Source of the DNA: Methanoculleus sp. 7T
Lineage (GTDB): Archaea; Halobacteriota; Methanomicrobia; Methanomicrobiales; Methanoculleaceae
Direction of reading: 5' to 3'
Assembly: GCF_023195915.1 (NCBI RefSeq)
Contig: NZ_JALPRP010000001.1
Location: forward strand, 1,488,001-1,552,000
Length of the DNA stretch: 64,000 nucleotides
Shown here: one piece after another, positions 43,544 to 52,035 of the stretch
Position numbering within the stretch: position 1 is the stretch's first letter
How the letters are laid out: each line of letters opens with the position of its first letter
The notes under the pieces: generated by a model
The model's database searches: none
Told to the model about the DNA's origin: nothing
Seen by the model: only the letters and a program-made list of their open reading frames with translations
Made by a program: the position numbers and the translations under genes

Positions 43544-44983
43544 ATGACGGAACAGATCACGCTCCTGCAGATGAACGACTCGCACGGCTATCTGGAACCG
43601 CATCAAGAACTCTTCTATGCCCCCGGCCGGGCCGAGTACCGAACGGCCGGCGGGTATGCCCGGATAGCCGCGCTCCTTGACGCGGTGCGGGATGCGCGGC
43701 CGGGAAGAGTCCTTGCGTTCGACTGCGGCGACACCATCCACGGGACCTATCCTGCCGTCCAATCGAAGGGCGAGGCGCTCGTCCCGGTCCTCAACGCCCT
43801 TGGGTTCGACGCCATGACCGCCCACTGGGAGTTCGCCTACGGGCCGGAGCAGTTCCGGAAGGTGGCCCGCGGCCTCGACTACCCGGTCCTCGCCATCAAC
43901 TGCTACGACGACGCGACCGGCGACCTCGTCTTTCCGCCCTACACGGTCTGCGAGACCGAAGGGCTGCAGGTGGGCGTCATCGGCATCGCCGCCACGATCG
44001 TCGACAAGGTGATGCCGAAGTCCTTCTCGGAGGGGATCCGGTTCACTCTAGGTAACGAGGAACTCCCGGGATACATCTCACGGCTCCGTGACGACGAGGG
44101 CGTGGACCTGGTCGTGGTGGTATCGCACCTCGGTTTTCCTCAAGAGGTGAAACTCGCCCGGGAGGTGGACGGGATCGACGTCCTCCTCTCGGGGCACACC
44201 CACAACCGCCTCTTTGAGCCGGCGGTTGTGAACGACACCATCATCATCCAGTCCGGCTGCCACGGCTCCTTCCTCGGGCGGCTCGACCTCACGGTTGAGA
44301 ACCGGCGGGTGAAGCGCTTCGACCACGACCTCATCGTCGTCGGCGAGGCGATCCGCCCCCATCCCGAGGTCGAAGAGAAGGTCTCGGCGGTCATGGACCC
44401 CCACCGCGAGCGCCTCTCCCGGGTCGTCGGCGAGGCTCGGACCCCCCTCAACCGGAACACGGTCCTCGAAGCCACCATGGACAACTTCCTCCTTCAAGCG
44501 CTCATCGACGTCACCGATGCTGATATGGCATTCTCGAACGGCTGGCGCTACGGCGCCCCGGTGCCCCCGGGTCCGGTCACGGTAAACGACCTCTGGAACA
44601 TCATCCCGGTCAACCCTCCGGTCTCGACGGTCGAGATCACAGGCCGGGAACTCCGGGCGATGATGGAGGAGAATCTGGAACGGACCTTTGCGCGGGATCC
44701 CTACGAGCAGATGGGCGGCTACGTGAAGCGCTGTGCTGGGGTCAGCCTCTACTGCAAACTCGAGAACCCGCCCGGGCTCCGCATCCAAGAGTTTTTTGCG
44801 GGAGGGAAGAGGCTCGACCCGGACGCCGCCTACCAAGCCGCGTTCGTCACCGAGCAGGGCGTGCCTGCGAAGTACGGCGAGAACCGGGAGGCCCTGGATA
44901 TCCGTGCAATCGAGGTGCTCGAGCGCTACCTCGCGCGAGGCCCCGTCAGGGCCGACCTTGTCGGGAGCGTGACGGCGATATGA
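43544..44983 (+). CDS. 5'-nucleotidase/SoxB-type metallophosphatase
   Basis: 479 residues. Two-domain 5'-nucleotidase family: metallophosphatase domain with LLQMNDSHGY (first metal ligands), FDCGDTIHG and LLSGHTHN, then the C-terminal substrate domain (PVNPPVSTVEITGRELRAMM). The usual GNHEFDYG ligand block reads AHWEFAYG, with the Asn ligand replaced; a similar HWEF-YG block is, to my recollection, found in SoxB thiosulfohydrolases. No signal peptide, so cytoplasmic. It overlaps a DsrE-like gene by 4 nt, which fits a sulfur-related rather than nucleotide role; this is inference. Confidence 0.82.
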   Translation: MTEQITLLQMNDSHGYLEPHQELFYAPGRAEYRTAGGYARIAALLDAVRDARPGRVLAFDCGDTIHGTYPAVQSKGEALVPVLNALGFDAMTAHWEFAYGPEQFRKVARGLDYPVLAINCYDDATGDLVFPPYTVCETEGLQVGVIGIAATIVDKVMPKSFSEGIRFTLGNEELPGYISRLRDDEGVDLVVVVSHLGFPQEVKLAREVDGIDVLLSGHTHNRLFEPAVVNDTIIIQSGCHGSFLGRLDLTVENRRVKRFDHDLIVVGEAIRPHPEVEEKVSAVMDPHRERLSRVVGEARTPLNRNTVLEATMDNFLLQALIDVTDADMAFSNGWRYGAPVPPGPVTVNDLWNIIPVNPPVSTVEITGRELRAMMEENLERTFARDPYEQMGGYVKRCAGVSLYCKLENPPGLRIQEFFAGGKRLDPDAAYQAAFVTEQGVPAKYGENREALDIRAIEVLERYLARGPVRADLVGSVTAI

Positions 44984-45324
44984 CGCCCAGATACCGTGTC
45001 GTCATCCATGCAAGCGAGCGCGACAGGGCGGCCCTCGCCCTGAACAACGCGAAGAACCTGATCGCCGGCCTCGGGGCGGAGAGGGTCGAGGCTGAGGTGG
45101 TGGCCTACGCCGACGGCGTGGAGGGCCTCCGTGCCGGCGGCCCGAACGCCGCCCTCATGGACCTGCTCGCGAGTTACGGCACCCGATTCGTTGTCTGCGC
45201 AAACACCCTCCGCTCCCGGAATTTGACTGCGAAGGACTTTCCCGGTTATGTGGAGACGGTCCCGTCCGGCGTCGTGGAACTGGTCGTCAGACAGGCTGAG
45301 GGCTGGTGCTACATCCGGCCGTAA
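44980..45324 (+). CDS. DsrE/DsrF-like protein
   Basis: 114 residues, complete. YRVVIHASERDRAALALNNAKNL and AEVVAYADGVEGLRAG match the opening of DsrE/TusD-like sulfur-carrier folds, with a single Cys in FVVCANTLRSRNL at the usual position of the sulfur-binding or structural Cys, and a second in GWCYIRP. ATGA overlap with the metallophosphatase gene implies co-translation and a shared pathway. Confidence 0.82.
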   Translation: MTPRYRVVIHASERDRAALALNNAKNLIAGLGAERVEAEVVAYADGVEGLRAGGPNAALMDLLASYGTRFVVCANTLRSRNLTAKDFPGYVETVPSGVVELVVRQAEGWCYIRP

Positions 45325-45349
45325 AGAAGTCTACGAGAAAAAAGGATTC

Positions 45350-45727
45350 TTACCCGAGCAGGACCGCGTTGACAACGCCGTCCTGACCGGGTCTGCTGAC
45401 GATCCGTGCGCGTCCCATGTCCGTCTTGATGACGGCGCCCTTGGTCAGGAGGCTCCGCCGGACGTAGTTCGGGTTGGCGCTGTTTGCTTCGACCGCCTCG
45501 ATCTTCGCCTTCCGGGTCTCGCCGGTTGCGGGGTTTGCGACCGTCGCGTAGTCCAGACGGAGTGCGCGGACCTTCTGGTTGCCCCCGTAGGTGCGGACGA
45601 TCTTCTTGCGTTCTTCACCGATATGCGTCTCTGCCGGAGCTCTTCCGATCTCCGACCGCTTCTTGCCCTGGGAGGCGTGGTAGCGTCCGCCCGATGGCTT
45701 CCGTACTGATCTTCCTTGCCACTGCAT
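45350..45727 (-). CDS. rps8e: Ribosomal protein S8e
   Basis: 125 residues, normal for archaea. MQWQGRSVRKPSGGRYH, RKIVRTYGGNQKVRALR-type core and the C-terminal KTDMGRARIVSRPGQDG identify it. Small-subunit protein. It ends 25 nt from the convergent DsrE-like gene. Confidence 0.96.
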   Translation of the reverse strand: MQWQGRSVRKPSGGRYHASQGKKRSEIGRAPAETHIGEERKKIVRTYGGNQKVRALRLDYATVANPATGETRKAKIEAVEANSANPNYVRRSLLTKGAVIKTDMGRARIVSRPGQDGVVNAVLLG

Positions 45728-45832
45728 GTGACCACCGAAATACTCTGTTGAGGACGCGATACCCGTCGCGGGATTGCAATCTCTCGTTAAAGTGCTATAA
45801 CTATTCGGGACGAAGGTATTTAACTGTGCTGA

Positions 45833-46480
45833 TCAAGCGAGGATCGCGTCCAGCAGTTCCCGAATCCCGTCTCCCGTCTTCATGTTCGTCCGGAAGATCT
45901 GCATCTCCGGGTTGTATCGGCGCATATCCTGCTCCATCCGGTCAAGATTGGCGCCGACGAACGGGGCAAGGTCGACCTTGTTGATGACGCCGATGGTGCT
46001 GCCGCGGAACATCATCGGGTGTTTGTTCACCACATCGTCCCCTTCGGTTGAGCTGACGACGACGATCCTCTTCTCGGCGCCCAGCCGGAAATCGGTCGGG
46101 CAGATCATATTGCCGACGTTCTCGATGAAGAGGATGTCGATATCGTCGAGCGGCAGGTGGTCGATGGCATGTTCCACCAGGTGCGCGTCGAGGTGACACT
46201 CTTTCCCGGTATTCGCGTTATAGGCCGGGATGCCGAGGGCGACGATCCGCTTGAAATCGTCGTCGCCGTAGACGTCTCCTGCGATGGCGCCGACACGGAG
46301 CCCCCGCTCACGGATAAGGGGTGCAAGACGCTCGATCGTGGCTGTCTTCCCCGATCCGATAGCGCCGAGGAGGTCGAACGCCCGAATGCCGTGGCTTTTG
46401 AGGAGTTTTGCGTTGGCATCTGCGATGCGGTTATTGACGTCGTAGATGTCCTTCTCCACATGGACGTCGATATGGTGCAT
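45833..46480 (-). CDS. hypB: Hydrogenase nickel-incorporation GTPase HypB
   Basis: 215 residues, the archaeal short form without a His-rich N-terminus. G1 LLGAIGSGKTAT, metal-binding NTGKECHLDAHLV, G3/switch LFIENVGNMICP and G4 NKVD are present. It delivers nickel to NiFe hydrogenases, here most likely FrhA and related enzymes. HypA is not adjacent. It is divergent from the SRP19 gene across a 55-nt AT-rich gap. Confidence 0.96.
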   Translation of the reverse strand: MHHIDVHVEKDIYDVNNRIADANAKLLKSHGIRAFDLLGAIGSGKTATIERLAPLIRERGLRVGAIAGDVYGDDDFKRIVALGIPAYNANTGKECHLDAHLVEHAIDHLPLDDIDILFIENVGNMICPTDFRLGAEKRIVVVSSTEGDDVVNKHPMMFRGSTIGVINKVDLAPFVGANLDRMEQDMRRYNPEMQIFRTNMKTGDGIRELLDAILA

Positions 46481-46535
46481 GGTTAATACTATTGATCATG
46501 ATCTGTTTATAGGTTAACACCCCAACAGTACGGCA

Positions 46536-46808
46536 ATGAGCGCGGAGCGCATCCTGTATCCCTGTTATTTCGATGCCACGCTAGAGCGGCGGGAGGGGCG
46601 TCGTGTCCCGAAGAACCTCGGCGTAAAAGCCCCGGACCTCCCTGCTATCGAGGCCGTCCTCCGGAAGATGAAGGTCCAGTACCGGGTGGAGGAACACCAC
46701 CATCCCGCCCGGTGGTCGGAGCGCGAGGGCCGGATCGTGGCTGAATGGGAGGGGAGCAAGGAAGACCTGATTCGGCGGGTCGCAAAGGGCCTCGGAGACC
46801 GGAAGTGA
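46536..46808 (+). CDS. srp19: Signal recognition particle 19 kDa protein
   Basis: 90 residues, typical for archaea. ILYPCYFDATLERREGRRVP is the RNA-binding start, followed by KAPDLPAIEAVLRKMKVQYR and KEDLIRRVAKGL. It promotes SRP54 binding to 7S RNA. The next gene starts 5 nt after its stop (or overlaps it by 4 nt from GTG 46805). Confidence 0.95.
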   Translation: MSAERILYPCYFDATLERREGRRVPKNLGVKAPDLPAIEAVLRKMKVQYRVEEHHHPARWSEREGRIVAEWEGSKEDLIRRVAKGLGDRK

Positions 46809-46813
46809 CCGGA

Positions 46814-47458
46814 ATGTACGACCTGCACACCCATACCATCCTCTCCGACGGCGACCTGCTCCCGACGGAGCTCGTTCGGCGGGCGGCCGTGCTCGGCTAC
46901 AAGACGCTTGCCGTCACCGACCACGCGGACGCATCAAACCTCGCGCATCTCGTGGAGGCTGTGAGCGAGGTCCGTGATTCGGCGCAGTGTTACGGCGTGG
47001 ACCTGCTCGTCGGCGTGGAACTCACTCACGTCCCGCCGTCCCGGATCCCGGGGCTTGCGCGCGAAGCAAAACGGCGCGGTGCCGACATCGTCGTGGTCCA
47101 CGGCGAGACGGTGGTGGAGCCGGTCGCGCCGGGAACCAACCGGGCCGCCTGCACGTGCGAGTACGTGGACGTACTCGGCCACCCGGGGCTCATATCGGTT
47201 GAGGATGCGCTGGAAGCGGCTGATCATGGAATTGCGCTTGAGATAACGTCGCGTGCCGGGCACAACCGGACGAACGGCCACGTTGTCCGGGTGGCGCGGG
47301 AGGCCGGTTGTCTTCTCACGGTCGATTCAGACACGCATGCGCCGTCGGATCTCATGTCGAAAGAGTCACGATGGGCGGTTGCGCTCGGCGCCGGGTTGAC
47401 GGAAGCGGAATCCCGAGAAATTCTCTCTCTGGATGTAAAACAGCTCCTCCATATGTGA
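46814..47458 (+). CDS. PHP-domain phosphoesterase (histidinol-phosphatase-like)
   Basis: 214 residues. PHP metal motifs: MYDLHTHTILSDGDL (H-x-H), AVTDHAD, VGVELTH, VVHGETV, LGHPG and VDSDTHAP. Close to the short PHP proteins annotated as histidinol phosphatase or RNase P subunit p30-like; the H-x-H...D-x-H set argues for an active metal-dependent phosphoesterase. A GTG three codons upstream is an alternative start and would overlap srp19. Gar1 and TFB follow, an archaeal RNA-processing neighbourhood. Confidence 0.85.
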   Translation: MYDLHTHTILSDGDLLPTELVRRAAVLGYKTLAVTDHADASNLAHLVEAVSEVRDSAQCYGVDLLVGVELTHVPPSRIPGLAREAKRRGADIVVVHGETVVEPVAPGTNRAACTCEYVDVLGHPGLISVEDALEAADHGIALEITSRAGHNRTNGHVVRVAREAGCLLTVDSDTHAPSDLMSKESRWAVALGAGLTEAESREILSLDVKQLLHM

Positions 47459-47560
47459 TATGGAGTATTTATATTTTAGCAAAAGGTTTTTATACCCGCG
47501 GCGTCAATATATATACGTTACTAAATATATCCAACTATAGTATCCCCTAGAGGTTGCAGT

Positions 47561-47785
47561 TTGCGGTTAATCGGACGTTCTGTAAGTGTTTGTGGTAATC
47601 GCTTGTTAATCTTGCGATGTGATGCTGCACAGTTGCCCCGCCTCTACGGTGAGGTTGTAGATCGCCGGTTAAAACCCGTAGGGAAGGTAGTCGACATCTT
47701 TGGGAATATATCATCTCCCTATGCCGTAGTCCTCTGCTACAACGGCTGTTCCGTGCAGGTTGGCGAGAAGGTCTTTGCAAAATAG
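47561..47785 (+). CDS. gar1: H/ACA RNA-protein complex protein Gar1
   Basis: 74 residues. The single beta-barrel is evident in GEVVDRRLKPVGKVVDIFG then VVLCYNGCSVQVGEKVF. Gar1 serves the Cbf5 pseudouridine synthase complex. The start is TTG, 6 nt after GAGGT; a TAAATATATC box ~30 nt upstream of the predicted start site fits. It ends 11 nt before the TFB gene, as often in euryarchaea. Confidence 0.9.
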   Translation: MRLIGRSVSVCGNRLLILRCDAAQLPRLYGEVVDRRLKPVGKVVDIFGNISSPYAVVLCYNGCSVQVGEKVFAK

Positions 47786-47796
47786 GTGAATAATCG

Positions 47797-48810
47797 ATGG
47801 CAGAAGTTGAAAAATTAAAACAGCTGCAGTTGCAGCGCGAAGCCCTCAAGAAGAGAGGGGAGCAGAAGGTCAAAGAGAAGGAGAAGAAGCGTACCGAGGA
47901 GACCGTCCAGTCGGTCTGTCCCGAGTGCGGCAGCCGCCAACTCGTCCACGATTACGAGCGTGCGGAACTCGTATGCCAGAGTTGCGGTCTCGTTATCGAC
48001 GAGGAGTTCATCGACCGCGGCCCCGAGTGGCGTGCCTTCGACCACGACCAGCGCATGAAGCGCTCCCGTGTCGGCGCACCGATGACGTTCACGATCCACG
48101 ACAAGGGTCTCTCGACGATGATCGACTGGAGGAACCGTGACTCCTACGGCCGTGCGATCTCGAGCAAGAACCGCGCCCAGCTTTATCGGCTCCGCAAGTG
48201 GCAGCGGCGTATCCGGGTCTCGAACGCGACCGAGCGGAACTTAGCGTTCGCACTCTCGGAACTGGACCGGATGGCGTCCGCGCTCGGCCTGCCCCGGAAC
48301 GTGCGCGAGACCGCGGCGGTGGTCTACCGCGATGCGGTTGACAAGAACCTGATCCGCGGCCGGAGCATTGAGGGTGTCGCCGCAGCGGCACTGTACGCGG
48401 CATGCCGTCAGTGCAGCGTCCCCCGTACGCTCGATGAGATCGCAGAGGTCTCCCGTGTGTCGAGGAAGGAGATCGGGCGCACCTACCGGTTCATCTCGCG
48501 CGAGCTCGGGCTCAAACTCCTGCCGACGTCCCCGATCGATTATGTACCGCGCTTCTGCTCGGGCCTGAACCTGAAGGGTGAGGTCCAGAGCCGGGCGGTC
48601 GAGATCCTCAGGCAGGCCGGCGAGCGTGAACTTACGAGCGGCAGAGGCCCGACGGGCGTCGCAGCGGCCGCCATTTACATCTCGTCGATCCTCGGCGGCG
48701 AGCGGCGCACCCAGCGTGAGGTCGCCGAAGTTGCAGGCGTGACCGAGGTCACGATCAGGAACAGATATAAGGAACTGGCAGAAAAATTAGATATCGAGAT
48801 CATACTCTGA
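47797..48810 (+). CDS. tfb: Transcription initiation factor B (TFB)
   Basis: 337 residues. Zinc ribbon CPECGSRQL...[11 protein letters not shown] (about 41-67), B-finger region and two cyclin repeats (about 130-220 and 225-335) ending in [14 protein letters not shown]. It recruits RNA polymerase to TATA-bound TBP. The N-terminal ~38 residues before the ribbon are strongly charged ([20 protein letters not shown]) and longer than in most TFBs, predicted helical. Directly followed by tRNA-Ala. Confidence 0.97.
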   Translation: MAEVEKLKQLQLQREALKKRGEQKVKEKEKKRTEETVQSVCPECGSRQLVHDYERAELVCQSCGLVIDEEFIDRGPEWRAFDHDQRMKRSRVGAPMTFTIHDKGLSTMIDWRNRDSYGRAISSKNRAQLYRLRKWQRRIRVSNATERNLAFALSELDRMASALGLPRNVRETAAVVYRDAVDKNLIRGRSIEGVAAAALYAACRQCSVPRTLDEIAEVSRVSRKEIGRTYRFISRELGLKLLPTSPIDYVPRFCSGLNLKGEVQSRAVEILRQAGERELTSGRGPTGVAAAAIYISSILGGERRTQREVAEVAGVTEVTIRNRYKELAEKLDIEIIL

Positions 48811-48822
48811 TCTCATATCTTT

Positions 48823-48894
48823 GGGCCTGTAGATCAGGGGTAGATCGCTACGTTCGCAACGTAGAGGCCGCGGGTTCAAATCCCGCCGGGTCCA
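48823..48894 (+). tRNA. tRNA-Ala (CGC)
   Basis: 72 nt. Acceptor GGGCCTG/CGGGTCC includes the G3-U70 pair that marks alanine tRNAs; anticodon arm CTACG-TTCGCAA-CGTAG has anticodon CGC; T-arm GCGGG-TTCAAAT-CCCGC; discriminator A. Its 3' third is duplicated 134 bp downstream. Confidence 0.96.
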
Positions 48895-48895
48895 T
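48863..48895 (+). repeat. Direct repeat copy 1 (tRNA-Ala 3' end, att-like)
   Basis: 33 bp from the end of the anticodon arm through the discriminator base plus one T, identical to 48997-49029. Integrating elements commonly leave such duplications of tRNA 3' ends. Confidence 0.7.
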
Positions 48896-48996
48896 CTGTT
48901 CTTTCTTACTTTTTCCATGGGATTCATCTGTTCATAGGCGGCCGCAGGTTGCCGGGGGTTTGCGAAAGGGGCAAAGCCCCTTCGGTCCGCAAAAGC

Positions 48997-49029
48997 AGAG
49001 GCCGCGGGTTCAAATCCCGCCGGGTCCAT
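48997..49029 (+). repeat. Direct repeat copy 2 (tRNA-Ala 3' end)
   Basis: Exact 33-bp copy of the tRNA-Ala 3' end without the 5' half of a tRNA. The 100 bp between the copies contain a small inverted structure (GGGGCAAAGCCCC, 48969-48981). Confidence 0.7.
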
Positions 49030-49069
49030 TCTTTTTGTTCATCTCTCGTTTCTCAAGGATTGACCCTCT

Positions 49070-50230
49070 CTATCCGCGCCGTTTCCTTGCGAGGATTGCC
49101 GTTACACCGATGAATCCCGCGATCCCGATGAGCGCACCCGCCCCATCGGCGGTGGTGGGCGTGGCCGCGGGTGAGGGTGCGGATGCGGCATTCTCCGTGG
49201 GTCCCGCCTGTGGCACCGGCACGTCGGCCGTCCGGAAGATGAAGGCCTGTTCTCCTGCGCCCGCGGCGAGGTAGTCGCCGATCTCCGAGATGGCGACCGC
49301 CCCGACGGGCGCGCCGGCGTCGAACGACCAGCGCTCGGTCCCGTCACCGCTCCAGAGATGCACGAATCCCTCGGCGGTCCCGGCCGCGACGACTTCTCCC
49401 CGCCGGGACACGTCGACCGCGAGGACATCGCTCTCCGTCCGGTTCGCCCAGAGGAGGGCTTCATTCGGCCGGTAGCACTCGATGTCGCCGCCCTCCTTGC
49501 CTACGGCCACGACGCGCCCGTCCTCGGAGAGAGCGAGCGTGAGGATCGGCGCTCCCGTGGGGACCGCCCAGGGGAGCCCCCCGGCCCGGCCGTAGACCTG
49601 GAGGACGCGGTCCCTGCTCCCCGCAGCGACGACCGACCCGTCTTGGGAGACGTCGACTGCGGTGACGGCGTCACGGGCGAGCGCCTGCCAGATAACGTTC
49701 CCTCGCCTGCTGATGAAATAGATGGTCCCGCTATCGCTCCCGGCGACGATGTAGTTGCCGTCAGCCGTGAAAGCGACGGACGGCACGCCCGCCTTCGTGG
49801 AGAGGGTCCACTGCTCCTCACCCCGGTGGTCGAAGAGGGTGACGCGGTCGCTTCCCACCGCGAGGAACCGGGCGTCGCCAGAGAAGGCGATGTCGCGGAC
49901 CGGCCCGCTCACGTTTGCCGTCCAGTAACGGTTGCCGTTTCGGTCGAGGAGGATCACGCCGCCCGTAGCGGTCCCGGCGGCGACGTACCCGCCGGCGTCT
50001 GCAACCGTGGTTACGGCGCTCCCTGCGCTCACGTTCCACGGGACCCTCCCGTCCCGTTGCAGGCAGACGATGCCGCCGCTCTCGGTCCCGACGACCATAT
50101 ATTTGCCGTCTGCGGCGATTGCGACGTCGTTGACGACGCCTCCGGGTGAGAGGGTCTGGTAGGCGGCCTCCGCCCCGACCGCCGGGATCAGGACGGCAAG
50201 CAGGGCGATGATCAGTGCTGTTCTTCTCAT
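49070..50230 (-). CDS. Membrane-anchored extracellular beta-propeller protein
   Basis: 386 residues. Signal peptide (LIIALLAVLIPAVGAEA), then about seven ~40-residue repeats of the type AVSxDGxxVAAGSxDGxIxLxDRxGxxxW (WD40/PQQ-like propeller), a Pro/Thr/Ala linker (about 340-360) and a C-terminal hydrophobic helix ending in RKRRG. The tail resembles archaeosortase-processed anchors but lacks a PGF motif. Surface-exposed, binding role likely, ligand unknown. It lies between the tRNA-Ala repeats and the degenerate third copy, so it may be cargo of a former integrated element. Confidence 0.85.
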   Translation of the reverse strand: MRRTALIIALLAVLIPAVGAEAAYQTLSPGGVVNDVAIAADGKYMVVGTESGGIVCLQRDGRVPWNVSAGSAVTTVADAGGYVAAGTATGGVILLDRNGNRYWTANVSGPVRDIAFSGDARFLAVGSDRVTLFDHRGEEQWTLSTKAGVPSVAFTADGNYIVAGSDSGTIYFISRRGNVIWQALARDAVTAVDVSQDGSVVAAGSRDRVLQVYGRAGGLPWAVPTGAPILTLALSEDGRVVAVGKEGGDIECYRPNEALLWANRTESDVLAVDVSRRGEVVAAGTAEGFVHLWSGDGTERWSFDAGAPVGAVAISEIGDYLAAGAGEQAFIFRTADVPVPQAGPTENAASAPSPAATPTTADGAGALIGIAGFIGVTAILARKRRG

Positions 50231-50315
50231 GATGACTCTCTTCTCCAGACGTCTATTTTCACGGCCGGGTTCTTAAACTGTTCCGGCTGAGCCCCTCCGG
50301 CGGCGAAACGGGTTC

Positions 50316-50341
50316 CGGTATTCAAACCCTGCCGAGTCCAT
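50316..50341 (+). repeat. Degenerate third copy of the tRNA-Ala 3' end
   Basis: GGTATTCAAACCCTGCCGAG followed by TCCAT resembles the T-arm and acceptor end of the tRNA-Ala with a few changes. Downstream, CCCTTCGGTGCGCAAAC echoes CCCCTTCGGTCCGCAAAA near 48978-48994, so the flank was duplicated too, though in a different order. Confidence 0.5.
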
Positions 50342-50425
50342 CGGTGCATGTTTATGTTTCCATCGGCGACTGCAGAGTCCCTTCGGTGCGCAAACGTTGA
50401 AGGCCCGTGTTGCCGATTACCTCGT

Positions 50426-50902
50426 ATGGAGAAGAGATCGGAAGAAGCGGTCTCCCGCTTCATGCGGGGCTACAACTGCGCACAGGCGGTCAGTTCCGTC
50501 TTTGCGGCAGATGTCGGGGTGCCTGAAGAGGTTATCCTCCGGGCGGCCACCGGGTTCGGCGGCGGGATGGGGCACACCGGGGGTGCCTGCGGGGCAGTTT
50601 CGGGTGCGGTCCTCGTCCTCGGGCTCCTGTTCGGGAGCACCGGTCCTGACGGGAAAGCGGCGAAGGATGAGACCTACGCGCTCGTCCGGGAGTTCATGAC
50701 CCGGTTTGCCCTCCGGAACGGCGCCGCATCGTGCACCGAACTCCTCGGGTGCGATCTCTCCACCGATGAGGGGCTGGCGCGGGCTCGCGAGCAGAACCTC
50801 ACCCGGACCATCTGCCCCCGATATGTCCGGGATGCGGTGGAGATCCTCGAGGAGATCGTGGGGCCCCGGGATGTCACTTCCGGGCCGCTTCAGGCCCGGT
50901 GA
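50426..50902 (+). CDS. C_GCAxxG_C_C family redox protein
   Basis: 158 residues. The family's spaced cysteines are all visible: GYNCAQAV (about 18-25), GGACGAVSGA, ELLGCDL and TICPRYV. The conserved GCAxxG-like block (here ACGAVSG) and helical hydrophobic core match this family of small, possibly redox-active or metal-binding proteins of anaerobes. No signal peptide. The frame is open upstream into the degenerate tRNA repeat, which I exclude. Its end overlaps the convergent acyltransferase gene by 29 nt. Confidence 0.85.
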   Translation: MEKRSEEAVSRFMRGYNCAQAVSSVFAADVGVPEEVILRAATGFGGGMGHTGGACGAVSGAVLVLGLLFGSTGPDGKAAKDETYALVREFMTRFALRNGAASCTELLGCDLSTDEGLARAREQNLTRTICPRYVRDAVEILEEIVGPRDVTSGPLQAR

Positions 50903-51965
50903 CGGCTTCCTGCAGCCCGAGCATCCGCCGCAGGCTGCCTACGTCGAGGTTCTTCATTCCGAGCGCCCGCTTCTCGATCGCGTGCCAAGAGAGGAACGCC
51001 AGGGGGAGCGTCAGCAGGAACGAGAGCCCGCAGAGCGCAGGGAGGAGGAGGGTGTTCCCCGAGACCTGGATGAGTACCTGCTGGACCGGGTAGTGGTAGA
51101 CGTACATCCCGTAGGAGAAGTCTCCCGGCCTCCCGAAGTTGTTCAGGAGCGGGATCGGGAGGTGCGCGGCGTAGAGGACGAGGTAGGGGAGGCAGACCAC
51201 CCCGGCGACGGAGGAGTAGGGCGTCGCCGTCGAGAGCCCGAGCACCAGAAGCAGGGCTCCCGCGACGAGCGGCCGGTAGGTGATGCGCCGGTGGTGAAGG
51301 GAGAGGTACGCCCCAATGAGGAAATAAAGAGTAAACCGGATCTTCGCCATCCGGGCGTCGTCGAACCAAGCCATCCAGAGTAGGACATTTACGGCGGCAA
51401 GGCCGAGGATGGCGGATTTGTGCCGCAGGAGCCCTGTGAGCCCAAGGAGGGCAACGACCCCGTACATCGCGACCTCGACCGGTATCGTCCAGAGCGAGCC
51501 GTTCACGTACGGCACCGGGTTCTGCTGGAAGAGGCCGATGACTCCCCCGTTCTCAAAGAACGGAGCCGCGGCAATCCCTGCTGGTGAGAAGAGAGCGGCA
51601 ACGTAGTCTTCCATGGAGAGGGTCGTCATCAACGGGCCGATAACGAAGAGCGTGAGGAAGATTGCGGGAACGAGAGCCGGGACGATCCGGAGGAATCGCT
51701 TCCAGGCGAACCGAAGCGGCGATGCGGTCGCCTCCCAACTTGCCGTAATCAGGTAACCGCTGGTGACGAAGAGGACGCCAAGCGCCGCCTGTCCGATGAG
51801 TGTGACGGGGTCGTAGAGCCAGATATTGGCGTAACCGAGCCTGAGCGCGTAGGCGTGCGTGACGATGATCACCGCCGCAGCGGCGAACCGCAGGAAGTCG
51901 AAGTTATTCGAGAACCGGGCCGCACCTCGGTGAATGCTCCCGCCTTCCGAGTGCTCGGTATTCAT
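50874..51965 (-). CDS. Membrane acyltransferase 3 (OafA/NodX type)
   Basis: 363 residues, about ten transmembrane helices. FDFLRFAAAAVIIVTHAYALR holds the catalytic-type His of acyltransferase family 3, and FVTSGYLITASWE and SLWTIPVEVAMYG are conserved. Such enzymes O-acetylate cell-surface glycans. No polysaccharide genes adjoin it except a glycosyltransferase 6 kb away. Confidence 0.9.
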   Translation of the reverse strand: MNTEHSEGGSIHRGAARFSNNFDFLRFAAAAVIIVTHAYALRLGYANIWLYDPVTLIGQAALGVLFVTSGYLITASWEATASPLRFAWKRFLRIVPALVPAIFLTLFVIGPLMTTLSMEDYVAALFSPAGIAAAPFFENGGVIGLFQQNPVPYVNGSLWTIPVEVAMYGVVALLGLTGLLRHKSAILGLAAVNVLLWMAWFDDARMAKIRFTLYFLIGAYLSLHHRRITYRPLVAGALLLVLGLSTATPYSSVAGVVCLPYLVLYAAHLPIPLLNNFGRPGDFSYGMYVYHYPVQQVLIQVSGNTLLLPALCGLSFLLTLPLAFLSWHAIEKRALGMKNLDVGSLRRMLGLQEAVTGPEAARK

Positions 51966-52035
51966 GGCAATCGGGATATCCTCTTCACTTGTGCATTGAC
52001 AAGAGTTAAATAGTTAGTCATAACACCCCCTGCGC

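Noticed and set aside
48787-49029. Minus-strand 80-codon frame with RRDLNPRPL and DPAGFEPAAS motifs
   Set aside because: It is the antisense of tRNA-Ala and its duplicated 3' end; these peptides are a well-known false protein family made from tRNA loci.
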